DNA of 64,000 bases from contig UWYS01000015.1 of the NCBI GenBank assembly GCA_900291925.1, positions 1 to 64,000 on the forward strand, read 5' to 3'. A model generated the notes under the pieces. It worked only from the letters and a program-made list of their open reading frames with translations. It had not been told where the DNA came from and searched no databases. Shown in pieces: positions 32,133 through 43,783 of the stretch. This DNA is from Thecaphora thlaspeos. Its lineage: Eukaryota > Basidiomycota > Ustilaginomycetes > Urocystidales > Glomosporiaceae. Numbering within the stretch: the stretch's first letter is position 1; every line of letters begins with the position of its first letter. A program made the position numbers and the translations under genes.

Positions 32133-32167
32133 GCGAGGTGCGAGGTGCGAGGTGCGAGGTGCGAGGG
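32133..32167. repeat. GCGAGGT heptamer tandem repeat
   Basis: Five nearly perfect consecutive copies of GCGAGGT/GCGAGGG lie in the promoter-side region of the Sec14-like gene. They form a short minisatellite with no recognised function. Confidence 0.85.
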
Positions 32168-32608
32168 TGGTGGTCGGGTGCAGCCTGCGAGAGCGGCGGC
32201 GCACAGGCTACGGCCAGAGTGAAGAGGCCCGCTTGGCAAGCGTCGAGTCCGGGGAAGCTCTGTCCTGCTTTCGCTCACCTTGGACTTCACCGCGTCGCCA
32301 TCTCCTTCGTCCTCGACGTTCCTCCGCGCCCCACCACCACCTACCATCCATCCAATTCGGTCGACCTTCCTCTCTCAACCTACCACTCACCCCTCACGCC
32401 CGACCATACGTCTCACGTCGCGCTAGCCCCTCCTCACACTGGACCCACCGGCAACACCGCTTACCACCGCTAAACGCCGCAACCTTCCCGCACCGAGAGC
32501 GATCTCATCGTCGGACGAGGACCACGCTGTCATCACACCCCGGCGATCCCAGCTGGCTCGCACAGAGGGTAGAGGACAGAAACCTCCGCCGCCGCCGCCT
32601 CCGCCACC

Positions 32609-34914
32609 ATGCAGTCGCCTCCCGACTACTTTTCCCAGCCCGGCTACCGTGGCAACCTTTCCACGCCTCAGACGCTGGCCCTCCTCAAGCTGTGGCGCCG
32701 TTTTCTCCGCCTCTGCGAGACCGCAGCCCCCAATGCCTCCGCCAAACCAGATCCTCAGCTCCGCTCCTCGTCCAAACCCCATGGGCAGGCCGCTCCGGAA
32801 CCCTTCTCGGCCTCGTCTTCGGCCTCGGCTTCGGGCGATCGCCTCCACAGCGACCCCGCAGCTTCTCAGTACGCGGAAGTCGATGCGGGCTACGCTTACG
32901 CCAGCGCTGGGGAGGCCAAAGAGAGTCTTCCGCCGCAGGACGACCGTCTCAAAGACCACCTCCGCTCCGTCGAAGAGAGCAGAGACCTCCATGCCTTTCT
33001 CGCCGCACATGGCGGCGCAGCGCTCAAGCGCGAGTTCTGGGCCATGGTAAAGGGCGAGCACCCAGATGCTGTCATGCTCCGCTTCCTCCGCGCGCGCAGG
33101 TGGAACGTCGACCGCGCTCTCGCCGTCATCGGCAGCGCGTGCGCCTTCCGTGTCCAGCACAACGTTTCCCAGTTAATGAAGGACGGCGAGCTCGGGCTGG
33201 TGCGCACACGCGGCGGGATGAACATCTTCCGCAACGGCATCAGCTACATCGTGGGCGCATCTCCCAACGGTGAGCCCATCTACACGATCGAGGTGGGCTC
33301 CCACTATAGCTCCAACCAGACGGCCGAGGAGCTCAAAAACGCCGTCATCTATATGCAGGAGGTCCTCTCGCTCATGATGCCCAGCCCGGTCGAAAAAAAG
33401 GTGAGTGTCTACGCGCGCCAATGCGTCGCAACCCGCCCAGGGTCCGCATCGTCTCTCGCCGGCCCGCCACGTTCCATCTCCTCGGAACCTTGCTGACGAC
33501 TGTGACTCGCCTCTTTCGGTCTCGGCGCTGTCCCGCTCTACTCGCGCAGGTCGTCATCTTCAATCTCAACAACTTTGGCATCCGCAACATGGACTGGAGC
33601 ATCGTCTTGTTCATGGCCAAAACGATGGAAAGCTTCTACCCTGAGACGCTCGCGCGCGTCTACGTGCACGGGGCGCCGTGGATCTTCAAGCCGATCTGGT
33701 CCATTCTTCGCCCGCTGCTCGATCCGGTGGTGCGCGACAAGGTTCACCTGACGTGGAAGGTCGAGGAGCTGGCCGAGCACGTTCCTGTCGACCACCTCCC
33801 CAACGCGACGCTCCATGGCAATCTCGACTTCGAGTTTGAGTTTCCCGTACCAGAGCCAGGCGAAAACGACATCCAGAACGAAGTCGAGCGGCTCGACGAG
33901 CTGCGACTCGCCTACCTCAACGTGGTGACCGAATTCGAGAATGCGACGCGCGCCCTCGCGCGGTCGTATGCGGCTGCGTCGTCGTCCTACGACGTTTCGA
34001 GCCAGAAGAGCGTCGGTTCGCGAAAGGGCGTCAAGCTGGCCGCAGCAGCGAAAAGTCGTGCGATAGGCGGCGGCGGCGCGGGCGACAGCGACTCGGCGCT
34101 AGACGATGACGAGCCGGAAGGGAGCGCGAGCCTGCGTGCGATGCGCGACGTGTTGGCGACCAAGCTGCGGGTGGCCTGGCTGCGGCTGAAGCCATACGTC
34201 ATCGGCAAGACTAAGTACGATCGTTGGGGCGTCTCGAGGCCCGACGGAAGAGTGAGTCGCGGCCGTTGCCATCGGGGACCCATCAAACGGACGAATGTGT
34301 CCACACAGCCGCTGATCTCTCTGTCCTTTCCCCTTGTGACTGCAACGCTGTGCAAACAGATAAAATGGACGTACAAGACGCTGGCCGGACGCACCGAGAC
34401 GCAAATCCTCGGAGAGAGGACGTCGTTACCGGCGTTGGAGGAAGCGCTGGCGGAAATCGAAGGGGTCCATCACGCACAAGCGACCCCATCGTCCTCCGGC
34501 ATCGCCGCCGCCACCACGGCTTCGGGTCGATTACCAATCTCCAAAGGCAATGGCAGCGGCACCAGCAGCAACGTCGCGGACGCCACGAGGCAGCAGCCAG
34601 ACGTGCGCTCCAACCTGGCTACGGCGCCCGTCGTCGTGTCTAGAGCGAGCGATGTCTCTTCTGCGACGTCGAGGACCAGCCCGCGTCCGCTTGTCGCAGG
34701 CGGGACAGAGGATGGAGTGAAGTCGTCGTCGACAAGAGCAGTAGCTAGGGCGACGGGGATGGCGACGGCGACGGCGGGCGAGGAAGGGTCGGACGACGCT
34801 CCTAGGCAGAGCACCGATACGAGCCAATTTCAGGATGTGATCCCCATCCATCCGTCGGATCCGGCGTTTGAAAGGGCGAGGAACGCCGACAGCGAGGTGT
34901 CTAAGCAGCGGTGA
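32609..34914 (+). CDS. Sec14-like CRAL-TRIO lipid-transfer protein
   Basis: Predicted phosphatidylinositol/lipid transfer protein acting at membranes. Exons 32609-33400, 33550-34251 and 34360-34914, all phase 0, give 682 residues. The ATG sits in CCACCATG. The N-terminal CRAL-TRIO helical domain is visible as DAVMLRFLRARRWNVDRALA. The lipid-binding domain includes GGMNIFRNGISYIVG, PIYTIEVGSHYSSNQTAEEL, VVIFNLNNFGIRNMDWSIVL and FYPETLARVYVHGAPWIFKP, then LLDPVVRDKVHLT, with the usual order and spacing. The C-terminal third (after RPDGR) is Ser/Thr/Ala-rich and disordered, so it is longer than yeast Sec14 (about 300 residues). This resembles the larger fungal CRAL-TRIO proteins rather than Sec14 itself. 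Confidence 0.92.
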
Positions 34915-36268
34915 ACGATGGGCGGGATGGAGGGAAGAGGGAAGGGGGAAAGTTGTCGTGGATTCTCTGCTTATCTCTCAGCGACACGTTTCCGATGATA
35001 GACTGCTACTGTCTTGTGGCCGAGTAGCAAAACATTTTACTGTCTTGTCGATGATTATCGGCTGAGCGTTGCTGGTCGTTTGGACGACGATGACGACGGC
35101 GATAGCCTTGCTACTGCCCTACAAGGGGGGAGAGGGACCGGGACGGGGACGCGGCGGAATAGAAGTGGTAACCTGTATAAGTGAATAACTATTTGTTTGC
35201 GTACATTACACGCGTGCGTGCGTGAGCGCAAAGTTGCTTGGTTTTTGTTGCGATGGTGCGGGGCAGGTGCTGTGTGGGAGGGAGAGGGCAGGGCGGTGCG
35301 CGTTCGGTCTGCAGCAGCTAATCGAGCCAAGAAAGGCCGGCCGGGGCCGAGCGCAAGAGGGAGAGGGAGAGAGGGAGAGAGGGAGAGGGGCTGCTCTGCT
35401 CTGCCATGCCCTCTGCTGCTCGCTTGACGGGAGTTAGCAGGGCATGGCAGCTCTGCTTGCACGTGTTCTCGCTCTTGCTCTCGCTCTCGCGCTCCTTCGC
35501 TTCGGTCTGTGCGGTTTGGTTGAGCTTCTCCTTTGCTCGCCCCCCCCCCCGGGTCCCTCGCTCCCGACTCCCTCCTCCATCTCCCTTCTCCATCTTCCCG
35601 CCTCTTTTTGTCGCCATCCCACCGCTTTCCCGCCAGCAGGATCCCCCCCCCTCTGGATATCATACACACGGCGCCTGGTCCATCCACCACAACAACGACG
35701 ACTCGATCGGCCGCCCCTCTACCTGCCCCTGCCCTAGTGGTGTGCATCTCCACGACGCTGTCCTTGGCTTCGCTCCGCTTGCCTGCTCGCTCCTTTCATC
35801 GACTAATCCACCACCATCCAGCCATCCAAAGACGCCTTCCTCCCTCCCGGCGACTGGCGCTCCTCTTCTGCTGCACCTTTTTCTTTCGATCCCGTTCCAA
35901 TCACCCGTGAATTCCTTCGCCTTTTTCCCCTCGCTCACCTATACCAGCCCCTTTCAGCGACGACCTTGGTGCGGGACCGGCCCTGTTGGTGTGGCTGCGG
36001 CCTCTCGCCCTCGAGCTCCAGCCGTCCTCTCTCTGCCTTTTCTAGAGCACTAGCAGCAGCAGCAGCAGCACCGCCACCATCGCCATCCGCCGTCCAGCTT
36101 CGACGACATCCGGCTTCGAAGCTCCACACCTTCCCCCTGCCGTTCACATCCTCTTCCTATGCAGCGGCATTTCTTCCTGACAATCTCTCGTCGCCAGCTC
36201 CAGCACAATCGCAGTCAGCGCTAGCGCCCTGCGACTCTGCACAGGCATCACTGACCGGGCTGCCAGCG
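34915..36268. other. Intergenic region and long leader of the membrane-protein gene
   Basis: No supported gene. Purine-rich GAGAGGGAGA repeats occur at about 35,350-35,392 and a poly-C run at about 35,540-35,551. The right part (35,700-36,268) is CT-rich and probably a long 5' leader. Upstream ATGs are present in other frames. Confidence 0.5.
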
Positions 36269-39200
36269 ATGCCTTTGACGCATCCCGTCTTGGCTCGAGA
36301 TGGCTTCCGGAGTGACACAGCCGCACTTGGATCGATCCAGAGCAGACACGGTAGCGATGGTAGAGCGACAAGGCGGTTGCCGTCGTGGACACTCTTCCCG
36401 CTCCTCTGCTTCATCTACCTCTCCCTGCCCCCGCTCGTCTCTAGCCAGTCCTTGCCAACCGCTACGACATCTTCCTCATCTCTTGCCTCCTCGACCCCGC
36501 CTTCACCAACACCGATGCCGGACCCTTCGGCACACAAGCAGAACCTCGCCGCCGACGCCGAGACCACCAGCATGTCGCACTGGGTCGACATCAACGTATC
36601 CCCACCCGTCACCTGCGAGCCGATGAACATCACTTTCGACCCGCGACGTGGCACGCCGCCGTTCCAAGTCATGATCACTGTCGAGGATTGGTGGCCCTAC
36701 ACTGTTGAATGTGAGTTGCCCTAAGAGCGGAGGGCGGGGAACCAGGTGCAGTCGTCGCCGTGAGCACCTGTCTCTACGCTGCCTACGCGCGCTCTCCCTC
36801 CGCTCGGTTCTGTGAAGCGTTTCCTCCCGCTGCCTACTTTCCTCCTGCCTCTGTCTCATTGCTTGCTGACCGTGCAAGCGTCTTTCGAACATCTTCCCTC
36901 TTGCCCCGACCCCCTCCGCCCTGGCCTCGCCACACCGCACCGCCACACAGTGTCGCCGACCTACGATGCGCCAGACAAGCAGCTGTGGCTGTACCAGTTC
37001 AACGTCCCAACATTCGCCGGGGCAACGCCCAACCCCAACATAATCGTCAGCGTGACCGACTCAACCGGGCTGATGTCCAACTCGTCGTCGTTCACCCAGG
37101 TGACCAACGGGACTAACATGGCGTGCCCCTCGTACTTCGGCGGGGTCGACTTCATCTTTTACACGGAGCGCTCGCCCTCGCAATGCGACGAATTTGACAT
37201 CTTCTGGAGTGGCGCCTACGTCGCCCCGGTCTCTGTCATGATGCTACCGGAGCGCGCTGCGCCGATCGGTTTCGCCGCCTCCAACACCTCGGCCGGCCAG
37301 ATGACGTGGGGAATGGTGATGCCGGGCGGGACGCGTTTCATGATGACGATGGGTGACACGGGCGCCTACGGCAACGGAGGCGTCTCACGGATCAACATTG
37401 TCGGGCTCAACGAGTATGCCTCGGACGACTGCCTCAGCAAGACGTCGTTTGATCGCAACCTCCTCGTGCCCTGGTCGATGCTCAGCTCGGCCACCGTCTT
37501 TTCGGACGTCACCTCGACGCTGCGCTCGGTCCTGACGGCCAACGGCCAGGTGAGCACTGTCACCGTTCGCGAGACGGTCCGCAATGGTCGCAAGGTGAGC
37601 AGCGACAGCTCCAGCCCTGTCGCCCTCATCGGCGGACTGGTGGGGATCGGGGTCGCCATAGGAATAGGTGGTGGGCTCGTCGTCTGGTGCCTCTGCCGGA
37701 GGCGCGCGCGCCGCAGCGGCGGCGTCAAGACGTGGGACCTTCCGAGCGACCCCTCGATGCCATTCAACATCAAAACCTCGCTCCCAATCGCACCGGGCCT
37801 TTTTGGCAAGAAGAAGAACCTGAAACTGGGCCGCAGCGGCGGCGACGACGTTGCACGAAGGGGCCCGTCGGACCGGCACCGTCCGCTTGAGAGCGACGAC
37901 GGCGACTCGGCTAGGCCGCCGAGTCCGGCCGGCACCAACATCTTCCACGACCCCGTCCCGCGCGGCAATGGCCAAGGCCACGGCGGCCAGACGCACGGGA
38001 ATGCCGGCTCGCAGAGAGGCTCGCTGCGGAGCTGGGCCTCAAGCGCGTTCGAGGCGGTCGGCTTGCGTGGCGGGAGCGGCGGCGGCCTTGGACAGGAGCG
38101 GGATGCCTATCCGCTGACGCAGACCTTCTTGAGCCCCACGGCCTCGGCGGCCCACAGTCGTTCAGGGACGCCGGCCTACGCGGGCGGCGGCTACCGCCCG
38201 CACTTGCAGCTACAGCGCGGCAGCATCGGGGCGGGCACCGACGGCTCCCCGGTCGACAGCTCGGTGGGGCCCTTTTCCGCCTTCCGGGACGATCCATCGT
38301 CGCCGGAAGGGCTCGGCGGCGGCAGCGGCGGGGATACGTGGCGGTCGGCCGGAGGGCGGTCGCACTTTGGTTCCGGCGGCGGATCGCTGCCGAGCGAGGA
38401 CGACATTGCCAGCCCGATGGACCGGTCGCCGTGGCCCGGCCATCCGAGCCACGCCCACCCGCCTGGCACCGGTGTAGGCGTGGCACGCGACGGCACGACG
38501 AAGACGACGTCGGGACGCGTCGGTGCCGGGGCGACGTACCGATCCGACTTTGCCTCTGCCGAGGCGGCCGAGGCTTACGAGGACCTGATATCGCCGGGGG
38601 CACGAGGTGGTCACGGCACCCGATACGACGGCAGCAACGCCGACCGCGACGACTTCCTGCAGTACCACGGCCAGCACCACGGCCAGCACCAGCACCAGCA
38701 TCAGCACTATGGCCAGCAGGGGACCGCCAACTCGCGCGCGCGACGCGCCTACGATCACACAAACACGTCGTCGTACTCTTCGTCGCGCTTTCACCTCACC
38801 GGCAATCCGTTTGATGACAGCAACGACGTCTCTATCCCCATGCGCCGCGACCCATCTTCGGCGCCGGGCTACGGTCCCGGCGGTGGCCGCGGCAGCAGCG
38901 GCAACCGCAACAGCAGCTCCCACGGCACCAACCGCAACGGAACGACGCGCATCATCCACCACGCCGATGCCGGGCTGCTGCTCGACGACACGGCCGACGG
39001 CGACGGCGAATATCCCGAGCGGATCATGGAGCTGCCGCCGCAGTACGAGACGATTACGCGCATCTCTCCCTCGTCGCCCACAGCGTTGCCGACGTCGCCG
39101 GGGGCATTGGCGGGCGCGGGAAGTAGAGGTTGGATGCAGCGTGACTCGGACACGTTTGCCGCGCCGACGACGTTGCCGCAGTCGTCGACGGCAGCGGGAG

Positions 39201-39373
39201 CAGGATCGACACGGGCGGCAGACGAAGTCGACGAGGACGAAGATGACTTCTGGACTGGACCTGCTGCTGCCGCTGTCGCAGCCGGTGCGGACGCTAGGCG
39301 GACAAGCGATGGAGGCGCTGCTGCGACCTCGCACGCGAATACGGACACGGCCGCTCACGGCGCGGCGCTGTAA
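36269..39373 (+). CDS. Large single-pass membrane protein with secreted N-terminal domain
   Basis: Two exons, 36269-36710 and 36951-39373 (240-bp intron, GTGAGT donor), give 954 residues. A hydrophobic segment at about residues 41-60 (LFPLLCFIYLSLPPLVSSQ) acts as a late signal peptide or anchor. The presumed lumenal part has spaced cysteines (VTCEPMNITFDP, MACPSYFGG, SPSQCDEFDIFW, ASDDCLSK) and N-glycosylation sequons. A clear transmembrane helix (ALIGGLVGIGVAIGIGGGLV, then VWCLCRRRARR) is followed by about 570 residues of Gly/Ser/His-rich cytoplasmic tail. The architecture of folded ectodomain, one helix and a long disordered tail is common in uncharacterised basidiomycete surface proteins. 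I cannot name a function. The N-terminal start is the first ATG in frame. Confidence 0.8.
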
Positions 39374-39721
39374 GACGTCTCGGCTGCCTGTCGACGTGGC
39401 GTGGCGTTGGCAGCATGTTGCCCGCTCTCTCTACTGGGCAGACGCGCGCCCACGGATTGCACTCATTGGACAGTTGTTATTCCCTCTCCCCCTCTCCCGT
39501 GCCCGGGATCGCCGATTCAGCGTTGCGACGCTGCGTTGGTTGACCTTGGTCTTCTCCTTTTCACCTTTTCAGCATGAGGCTCTGTTTGCCTCTTTTTTTC
39601 TTTTTTTTCCTTCAGTATCGCTCTGTATCCTAGACCTGTACACTTGGCCCGTCCATTCATTCAACCCTCGCATTATCCATGCCCACCCCACCTCCTTTGT
39701 CTGTCGAGGCCGTGTTGCCAT
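39374..39721. other. Convergent 3' region
   Basis: Holds the 3' ends of the plus-strand membrane-protein gene and the minus-strand carrier gene. A T-rich run (about 39,590-39,610) is the only notable feature. Confidence 0.5.
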
Positions 39722-40627
39722 CTAGGCTTGGAGGGCGTTCTTGACGACTTCGAAGGTGGTAAAAGTCGCAGCGGCAGCAGGGATGGCTCTGAGGAGGGTT
39801 GGACTGAGACCGCGTACGAAGGCCTTTGGACCTTCATTTGACCAGATGTATCTAGCGTGTCTGTGGATGTACCGCCAACCTGCGAAACCGCTTTCGAGGG
39901 TCTGGTTGCTTAGTTGAACGCGACTCTTGATGACGTCCAAGGGGTAAGAGGCCAACCAATTCGCTATACCTCCCAAACTACCCGAGACCATCAATGCCCA
40001 AATTGGTATACGCGTCGAGGCTGGATCGTCATGGGTCGAGAGACGCGAGGAAAAGGTACGTTTTGACGTTTCGAAAGCGGCATAGAAGGCAGCGTATGCT
40101 GGTATCTCTCTCCAGAAAGTGATCCAAAAACCTCGATAGACGCCTGCTCTCCAACCATGATCTCGTTTCAGGGTGAAGAAGATGTCCAGCATCGATCGTC
40201 CTCTGCCACGTGTCGTATCGACTTGTTGTCGAACTTTCAATAGCTCGATGGGAGATGATAGGACCGTATTGATACCACCAGCCGCAGCACCTGCTATGGC
40301 GGTCTTGGCGATGGAAACATCTTGCGTATCGGGTGAGATGATGCGTTTGCATAGGTTGAACGACGTGAAAAGTAACGAAGTCTGTGCGGCTACACCGACC
40401 AGAGGCGGTGTGAGCCCTCTGTAGAATGCGAAGAAGCCTTCGGTCCGAAGTGTATGTAGGAAGAGAGAGGAGGCGGAGAAAGTGGATGAGCTGGATTGGA
40501 GTCGTACTTTGAGCGTGTCCAGTGGTTGGCCGATTAGGACTTGGGCGGAACCGGCGAGTGAGCCGGAGAGGAGGTCGACGAGTGGAAGCGTGAATGGTGG
40601 CCAGGCGGAAGAGGTGGGCGATGTCAT
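39722..40627 (-). CDS. Mitochondrial carrier family (SLC25) inner-membrane transporter
   Basis: A 301-residue intronless carrier with the three-fold repeat. The signatures are QPLDTLKVRLQ, SPIELLKVRQQ and YPLDVIKSRVQ, each followed by the Gly-rich segment expected of the family (FYRGLTPPL, VYRGFWITFWREIPAYAAF, FVRGLSPTLLRAIPAAAATF). The WREIPAYAAFY motif on the fourth helix and RAIPAAAATF on the sixth place it near the carnitine/basic amino acid/Ymc1 branch. The exact substrate is not decidable by eye. The ATG at 40,627 gives a standard-length protein; the frame is open further upstream but only with disordered Gly/Val residues. Codons are visibly more AT-ending than in pob3 or coronin. Confidence 0.9.
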   Translation of the reverse strand: MTSPTSSAWPPFTLPLVDLLSGSLAGSAQVLIGQPLDTLKVRLQSSSSTFSASSLFLHTLRTEGFFAFYRGLTPPLVGVAAQTSLLFTSFNLCKRIISPDTQDVSIAKTAIAGAAAGGINTVLSSPIELLKVRQQVDTTRGRGRSMLDIFFTLKRDHGWRAGVYRGFWITFWREIPAYAAFYAAFETSKRTFSSRLSTHDDPASTRIPIWALMVSGSLGGIANWLASYPLDVIKSRVQLSNQTLESGFAGWRYIHRHARYIWSNEGPKAFVRGLSPTLLRAIPAAAATFTTFEVVKNALQA

Positions 40628-41080
40628 GGTGCGGTGCGGGACGGAGGGAGGGACGCTGGTGGTGGTGACGGTGGTGAAGAAGGGGTGACGGTGGCCGGCG
40701 GGGAGCACGTCATTGCCACGCCAACCTGGGCAGCGGGCCCGTGCGTGGCGTGCTTCATGCCTCCACCCGACAATCTTCTCACTCGCCGCGGTTTGCACGG
40801 GCCACGCTCGCTCCCCCTCCACCTCTCCACCGCCATCGCCACCGCCTTCCACCTCCTTTCAGCCACAACGGCGGGAGCTGGCAACGCTGGATCATGCATC
40901 TTTGACCGCCACTCCTAACACCACCGCGCCAGCAGCATAGATGGTCAAACGATCCGCCACTGCCGGTCGACTACCCGGCTACGCTGCTACACCCGTCGAC
41001 GCCCGCAAAGACGACGCAGAGAGCGAGCGCTCCAAGCACGACGTTGGCCTCTTTCGCACGGCGCTGGCTTCTGTTCTCGA
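40628..41080. other. Divergent region between the carrier and the HNH-motif gene
   Basis: Promoter-side sequence for both neighbours. It also contains an alternative start (ATG 40,941) whose frame reads MVKRSATAGRLPGYAATPVD and runs to a TGA at 41,082. This may be the true but interrupted N-terminus of the HNH-motif gene. Confidence 0.5.
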
Positions 41081-42096
41081 ATGACAATGGCTGCATCGCT
41101 CTGCGGCGGCGGCTGTGTCAGAGGAGGATCTGGAGCTGTGAGTCCACCACTGATGCCTTCGCACCCACCCACGCTGGCACTCTTCGCTGCCATCAGCTCT
41201 GGCAGTCTGCTCTGACATGCTAGCGCCACCCTCGACGTCACACCCTGCGCAAATCCCCGCCTCACCCTCGCCGTCCCGCGTGCCCGGACAGTCTGGACGG
41301 CGCCGTCTCCCACATCACCACCGACGTCGCACTTTCTCACCTCTCCCTCCTGCTCGGTCCGGGCAGTGAGCCAGTCTACGACGGCACCCTCTCCAGTCTC
41401 TCGCATCATCCTCTGCTCGGCTCCATTTCTGAAAGCGTCATAGAGATATTCGGCCTCTTCGCGGACGACGTGGATGCTTCGTTGGTCCTATCTGAGACGT
41501 TGGACGAGTATGTCGACTCGTTTCAGAGCAGCAGGGACGACGAGCGAGGCGATATCGAGGCAGAGAAGCACGCGAGGGATGGCAAGAAGGGAGAGTTGGC
41601 CGAATGTGGGATGTGTGAGCGACGCATGGTGCCGACTGCACAGTGAGTCCTGCCGGGCCCCTTTTGGACCGCGTGAGGAGTGCGGGGACAACGTTTGCTC
41701 AATCAATACCCCTCCTCTCGCCCATGGCAGCCACTTGATACCGCGAGAAACGCACGACCTCCTCCTCAAGCGCGGCGTCTTTACGAAAAAAGAGATGCAA
41801 ACACGCATCGCCTGGCTATGTCGTACGTCCCCATTCGTCACCCCTCGGCTTTCCCTTGCCCCCCGGTCCTTTTTCATCCCTTTGCTGAAGCATCGTTTTG
41901 CTTGCCTGACGTGACGATAGGACCATGTCACACAGCAGTGCACAATCACATCCCCACGTCTCTCCTAGCGAGCGAGTACAACACACTCGAGAAGCTGTTA
42001 CAGCATGAGGGCGTATACAGGTGGGCGCGGTACGCTAGCGGCTTAAAGGAGGAGAGCGCCGCGTTCAAGGGCATGGGGTTGAGGGAGAAGCGGTGA
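41081..42096 (+). CDS. HNH-motif (HHLIPR...CRPCH) putative nuclease-fold protein
   Basis: Exons 41081-41137, 41224-41642, 41731-41822 and 41921-42096 close in frame (247 residues). Splicing assembles an HNH-like zinc/nuclease core: ECGMCERR, then TAHHLIPRETHDLLLKRGV, then RIAWLCRPCHTAVHNHIP. This gives CxxC, His-His and CxxCH ligands as in ββα-metal proteins. It is preceded by a helical region (SHITTDVALSHLSLLLGPGSEPVYDGTLSSLSHHPLLG) typical of a conserved fungal family of unknown role. The 5' end is doubtful. Another model from ATG 40,941 encodes coding-like sequence (SEEDLELATLDVTPCANPRL) in a different frame, but it carries TGA at 41,082 and needs a frame change before DSLDGAVSHI. Catalytic activity is inferred from motif only. 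Confidence 0.65.
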
Positions 42097-43783
42097 CCGC
42101 TCCGTCCGTCCCTGACACGCTGTTTTCGCTTGACAAGCAGCCGTCAAGGATCGTCGCGACAGCTTGGAGTCTATGTAGCTTGTTGGGCAATGGAAGCCAC
42201 ATTGCACGAGATCGTAGTTGGGTCATCCTGCGTCTCGAACGTTTCGATACATACATGGAAGCGACGTCAAACATCCAAACTCTGCTCTTCGAACAGACGA
42301 AGCGCTGACACCGACCAAGCACAGCCAGCCGCCTTTCCGCTTCGCTCTCTCCCCCTCGGCCCTTACAGACAAGGCAGTCGAAATCGAAATCGCGTTCACT
42401 TTCGGAACCAGTCGGAAGTCGAAGGATAAACGAAATCGTGAAAAGCCGGTGGTCGTATCGTCTACGACCCGGGAAAACAAAACCCGTTTCAGCAGGTATC
42501 CACCCGGCTCGGGAATTAAATCTTTTTCCATCGGAAAATAAACGATGAAAAAGGTCGAAAGGTACGGTCTCGTCTCTCCCCCACCTGCCCTGTCCGCCTG
42601 CCCTTGCTTTCAAAAGCCATTTCGACGGATCGACGAATCGACTCTGGCCGGCGGTCCGGATCGTCAACGCCGTTTGTGGCTGGTAGTCACATTGTTATTC
42701 GTCTCTCCTTGCTTCTTATCGCGGCTCTTGCTCGAGGTGGAGAGTGGACAAGATGCGAGATGAGACACTCTAGCTCTACAACACCTGTACATCTGTACCG
42801 AACGGCATCTCTTTCTTGCTTGATCGCTGTGCTTTTGTTTGTGTTGGTGCGATTTACCGTACCGTCTCTTGCTTGTCGTGCAGTACGTCACCAATGACCT
42901 GTACCATAAGGATTTCGACGTACGGTCATACCGAGGGCTATCTAGATTGAAACACCACTTTACGTGCTAGACAGATGGACGAACAGCAACGTCGAGGACC
43001 AAGGTTGAAGCAAGGGTAAAATAACTAGTTGTCCTTTCGTCTTTCGCATCTTGTACTGAAGGTGTTGACTTCCTCTTGACAATGACAGCTACTTACAGAA
43101 CAGAAAGATGGTCCTGAAAACGCGTAGTAGTACAGAGAGTGCTTATCTAGATTGAAACATCGTCTTGTATGCTAAGTACTCTAGCTACAGAAGACGGACC
43201 GACGAATACCGGCATCGAGATGTTCGGGTGGACGATGTGTCTTCGTCTTTCCGATATCGGACTTACAGCGTGACGATCCATCTCTTCGACGAACAGGGAC
43301 AATGACAAGGTGGTACTTAGAACGTCCCGCTACTTAGCAAGGACATCGTCACCCAAATCGCCAGCTGTCGAGCGGCGGGGTGAAAGACGGTCTCCAGAGC
43401 TCATCGTATCGCCACTCATCGAGATTGGCGACGACTGAAAGGGAAGAGATAAGCTTCGAAGGTCGTTTCAGGACCAGACGTACCGGTGTGATGTGCACAG
43501 GGTGGGATGTCAGCCGCTCTATGACCGGACGCAGCCTTGGGTTGAGGGTTGCGCTGCGAGGAAGGGCCTTTGAAGGGGGATTCTGTAGCGGTGCTCAGCG
43601 ACGACGACGACAATGGGGTCGAGCTCGTCAGAACGTACTTAAGGCTTCATCGTTGCGACGTTGTCCCATCTCTTGTCCTCATCCTCATCATCCTCATCGC
43701 ACCTCATCTCATCTCAACCCATCTAGGCCCACCTCCTCCCTCTCTAGGCTCCAATTCTTACCCAGCGCCAATCCATCAGCACG
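42097..43783. other. Gene-poor spacer with a degenerate tandem repeat
   Basis: AT-richer than neighbouring DNA and without a supported ORF. A roughly 205-bp unit occurs twice in degenerate form (about 42,935-43,140 and 43,141-43,340; see the repeat entry). The rightmost 150 bp are CT-rich and lead to the small secreted-protein gene, with a TACTTAAGG motif near 43,636. Confidence 0.5.
42935..43340. repeat. Degenerate tandem duplication, unit about 205 bp
   Basis: Three landmarks recur in the same order. TATCTAGATTGAAACA appears at about 42,940 and 43,145, a TTCGTCTTTC segment at about 43,037 and 43,238, and GACAATGACA followed by TACTTA..GAAC at about 43,078 and 43,299. Spacing is conserved to within 20 bp. 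The intervening sequence has diverged strongly, so it is an old duplication. No coding potential was found. Confidence 0.6.

Larger units (their letters stand above)
31260..32608. other. Divergent intergenic region between ecm31 and the Sec14-like gene
   Basis: No supported gene in 1.35 kb. It includes the ecm31 TATA-like site, a segment at 31,797-31,845 that resembles sequence downstream of the DIRS-like element, a GCGAGGT heptamer repeat (32,133-32,167), and a CT-rich leader with a CCACC context before the ATG at 32,609. Confidence 0.5.

Noticed and set aside
38210..39358. 382-codon minus-strand frame within the membrane-protein gene
   Set aside because: Arg/Val-rich antisense frame of a Gly/Ser/His-rich tail; no independent support.
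42065..42667. 200-codon minus-strand ORF downstream of the HNH-motif gene
   Set aside because: No recognisable domain, overlaps the HNH-gene stop codon, and codon use is unlike genes in the window.
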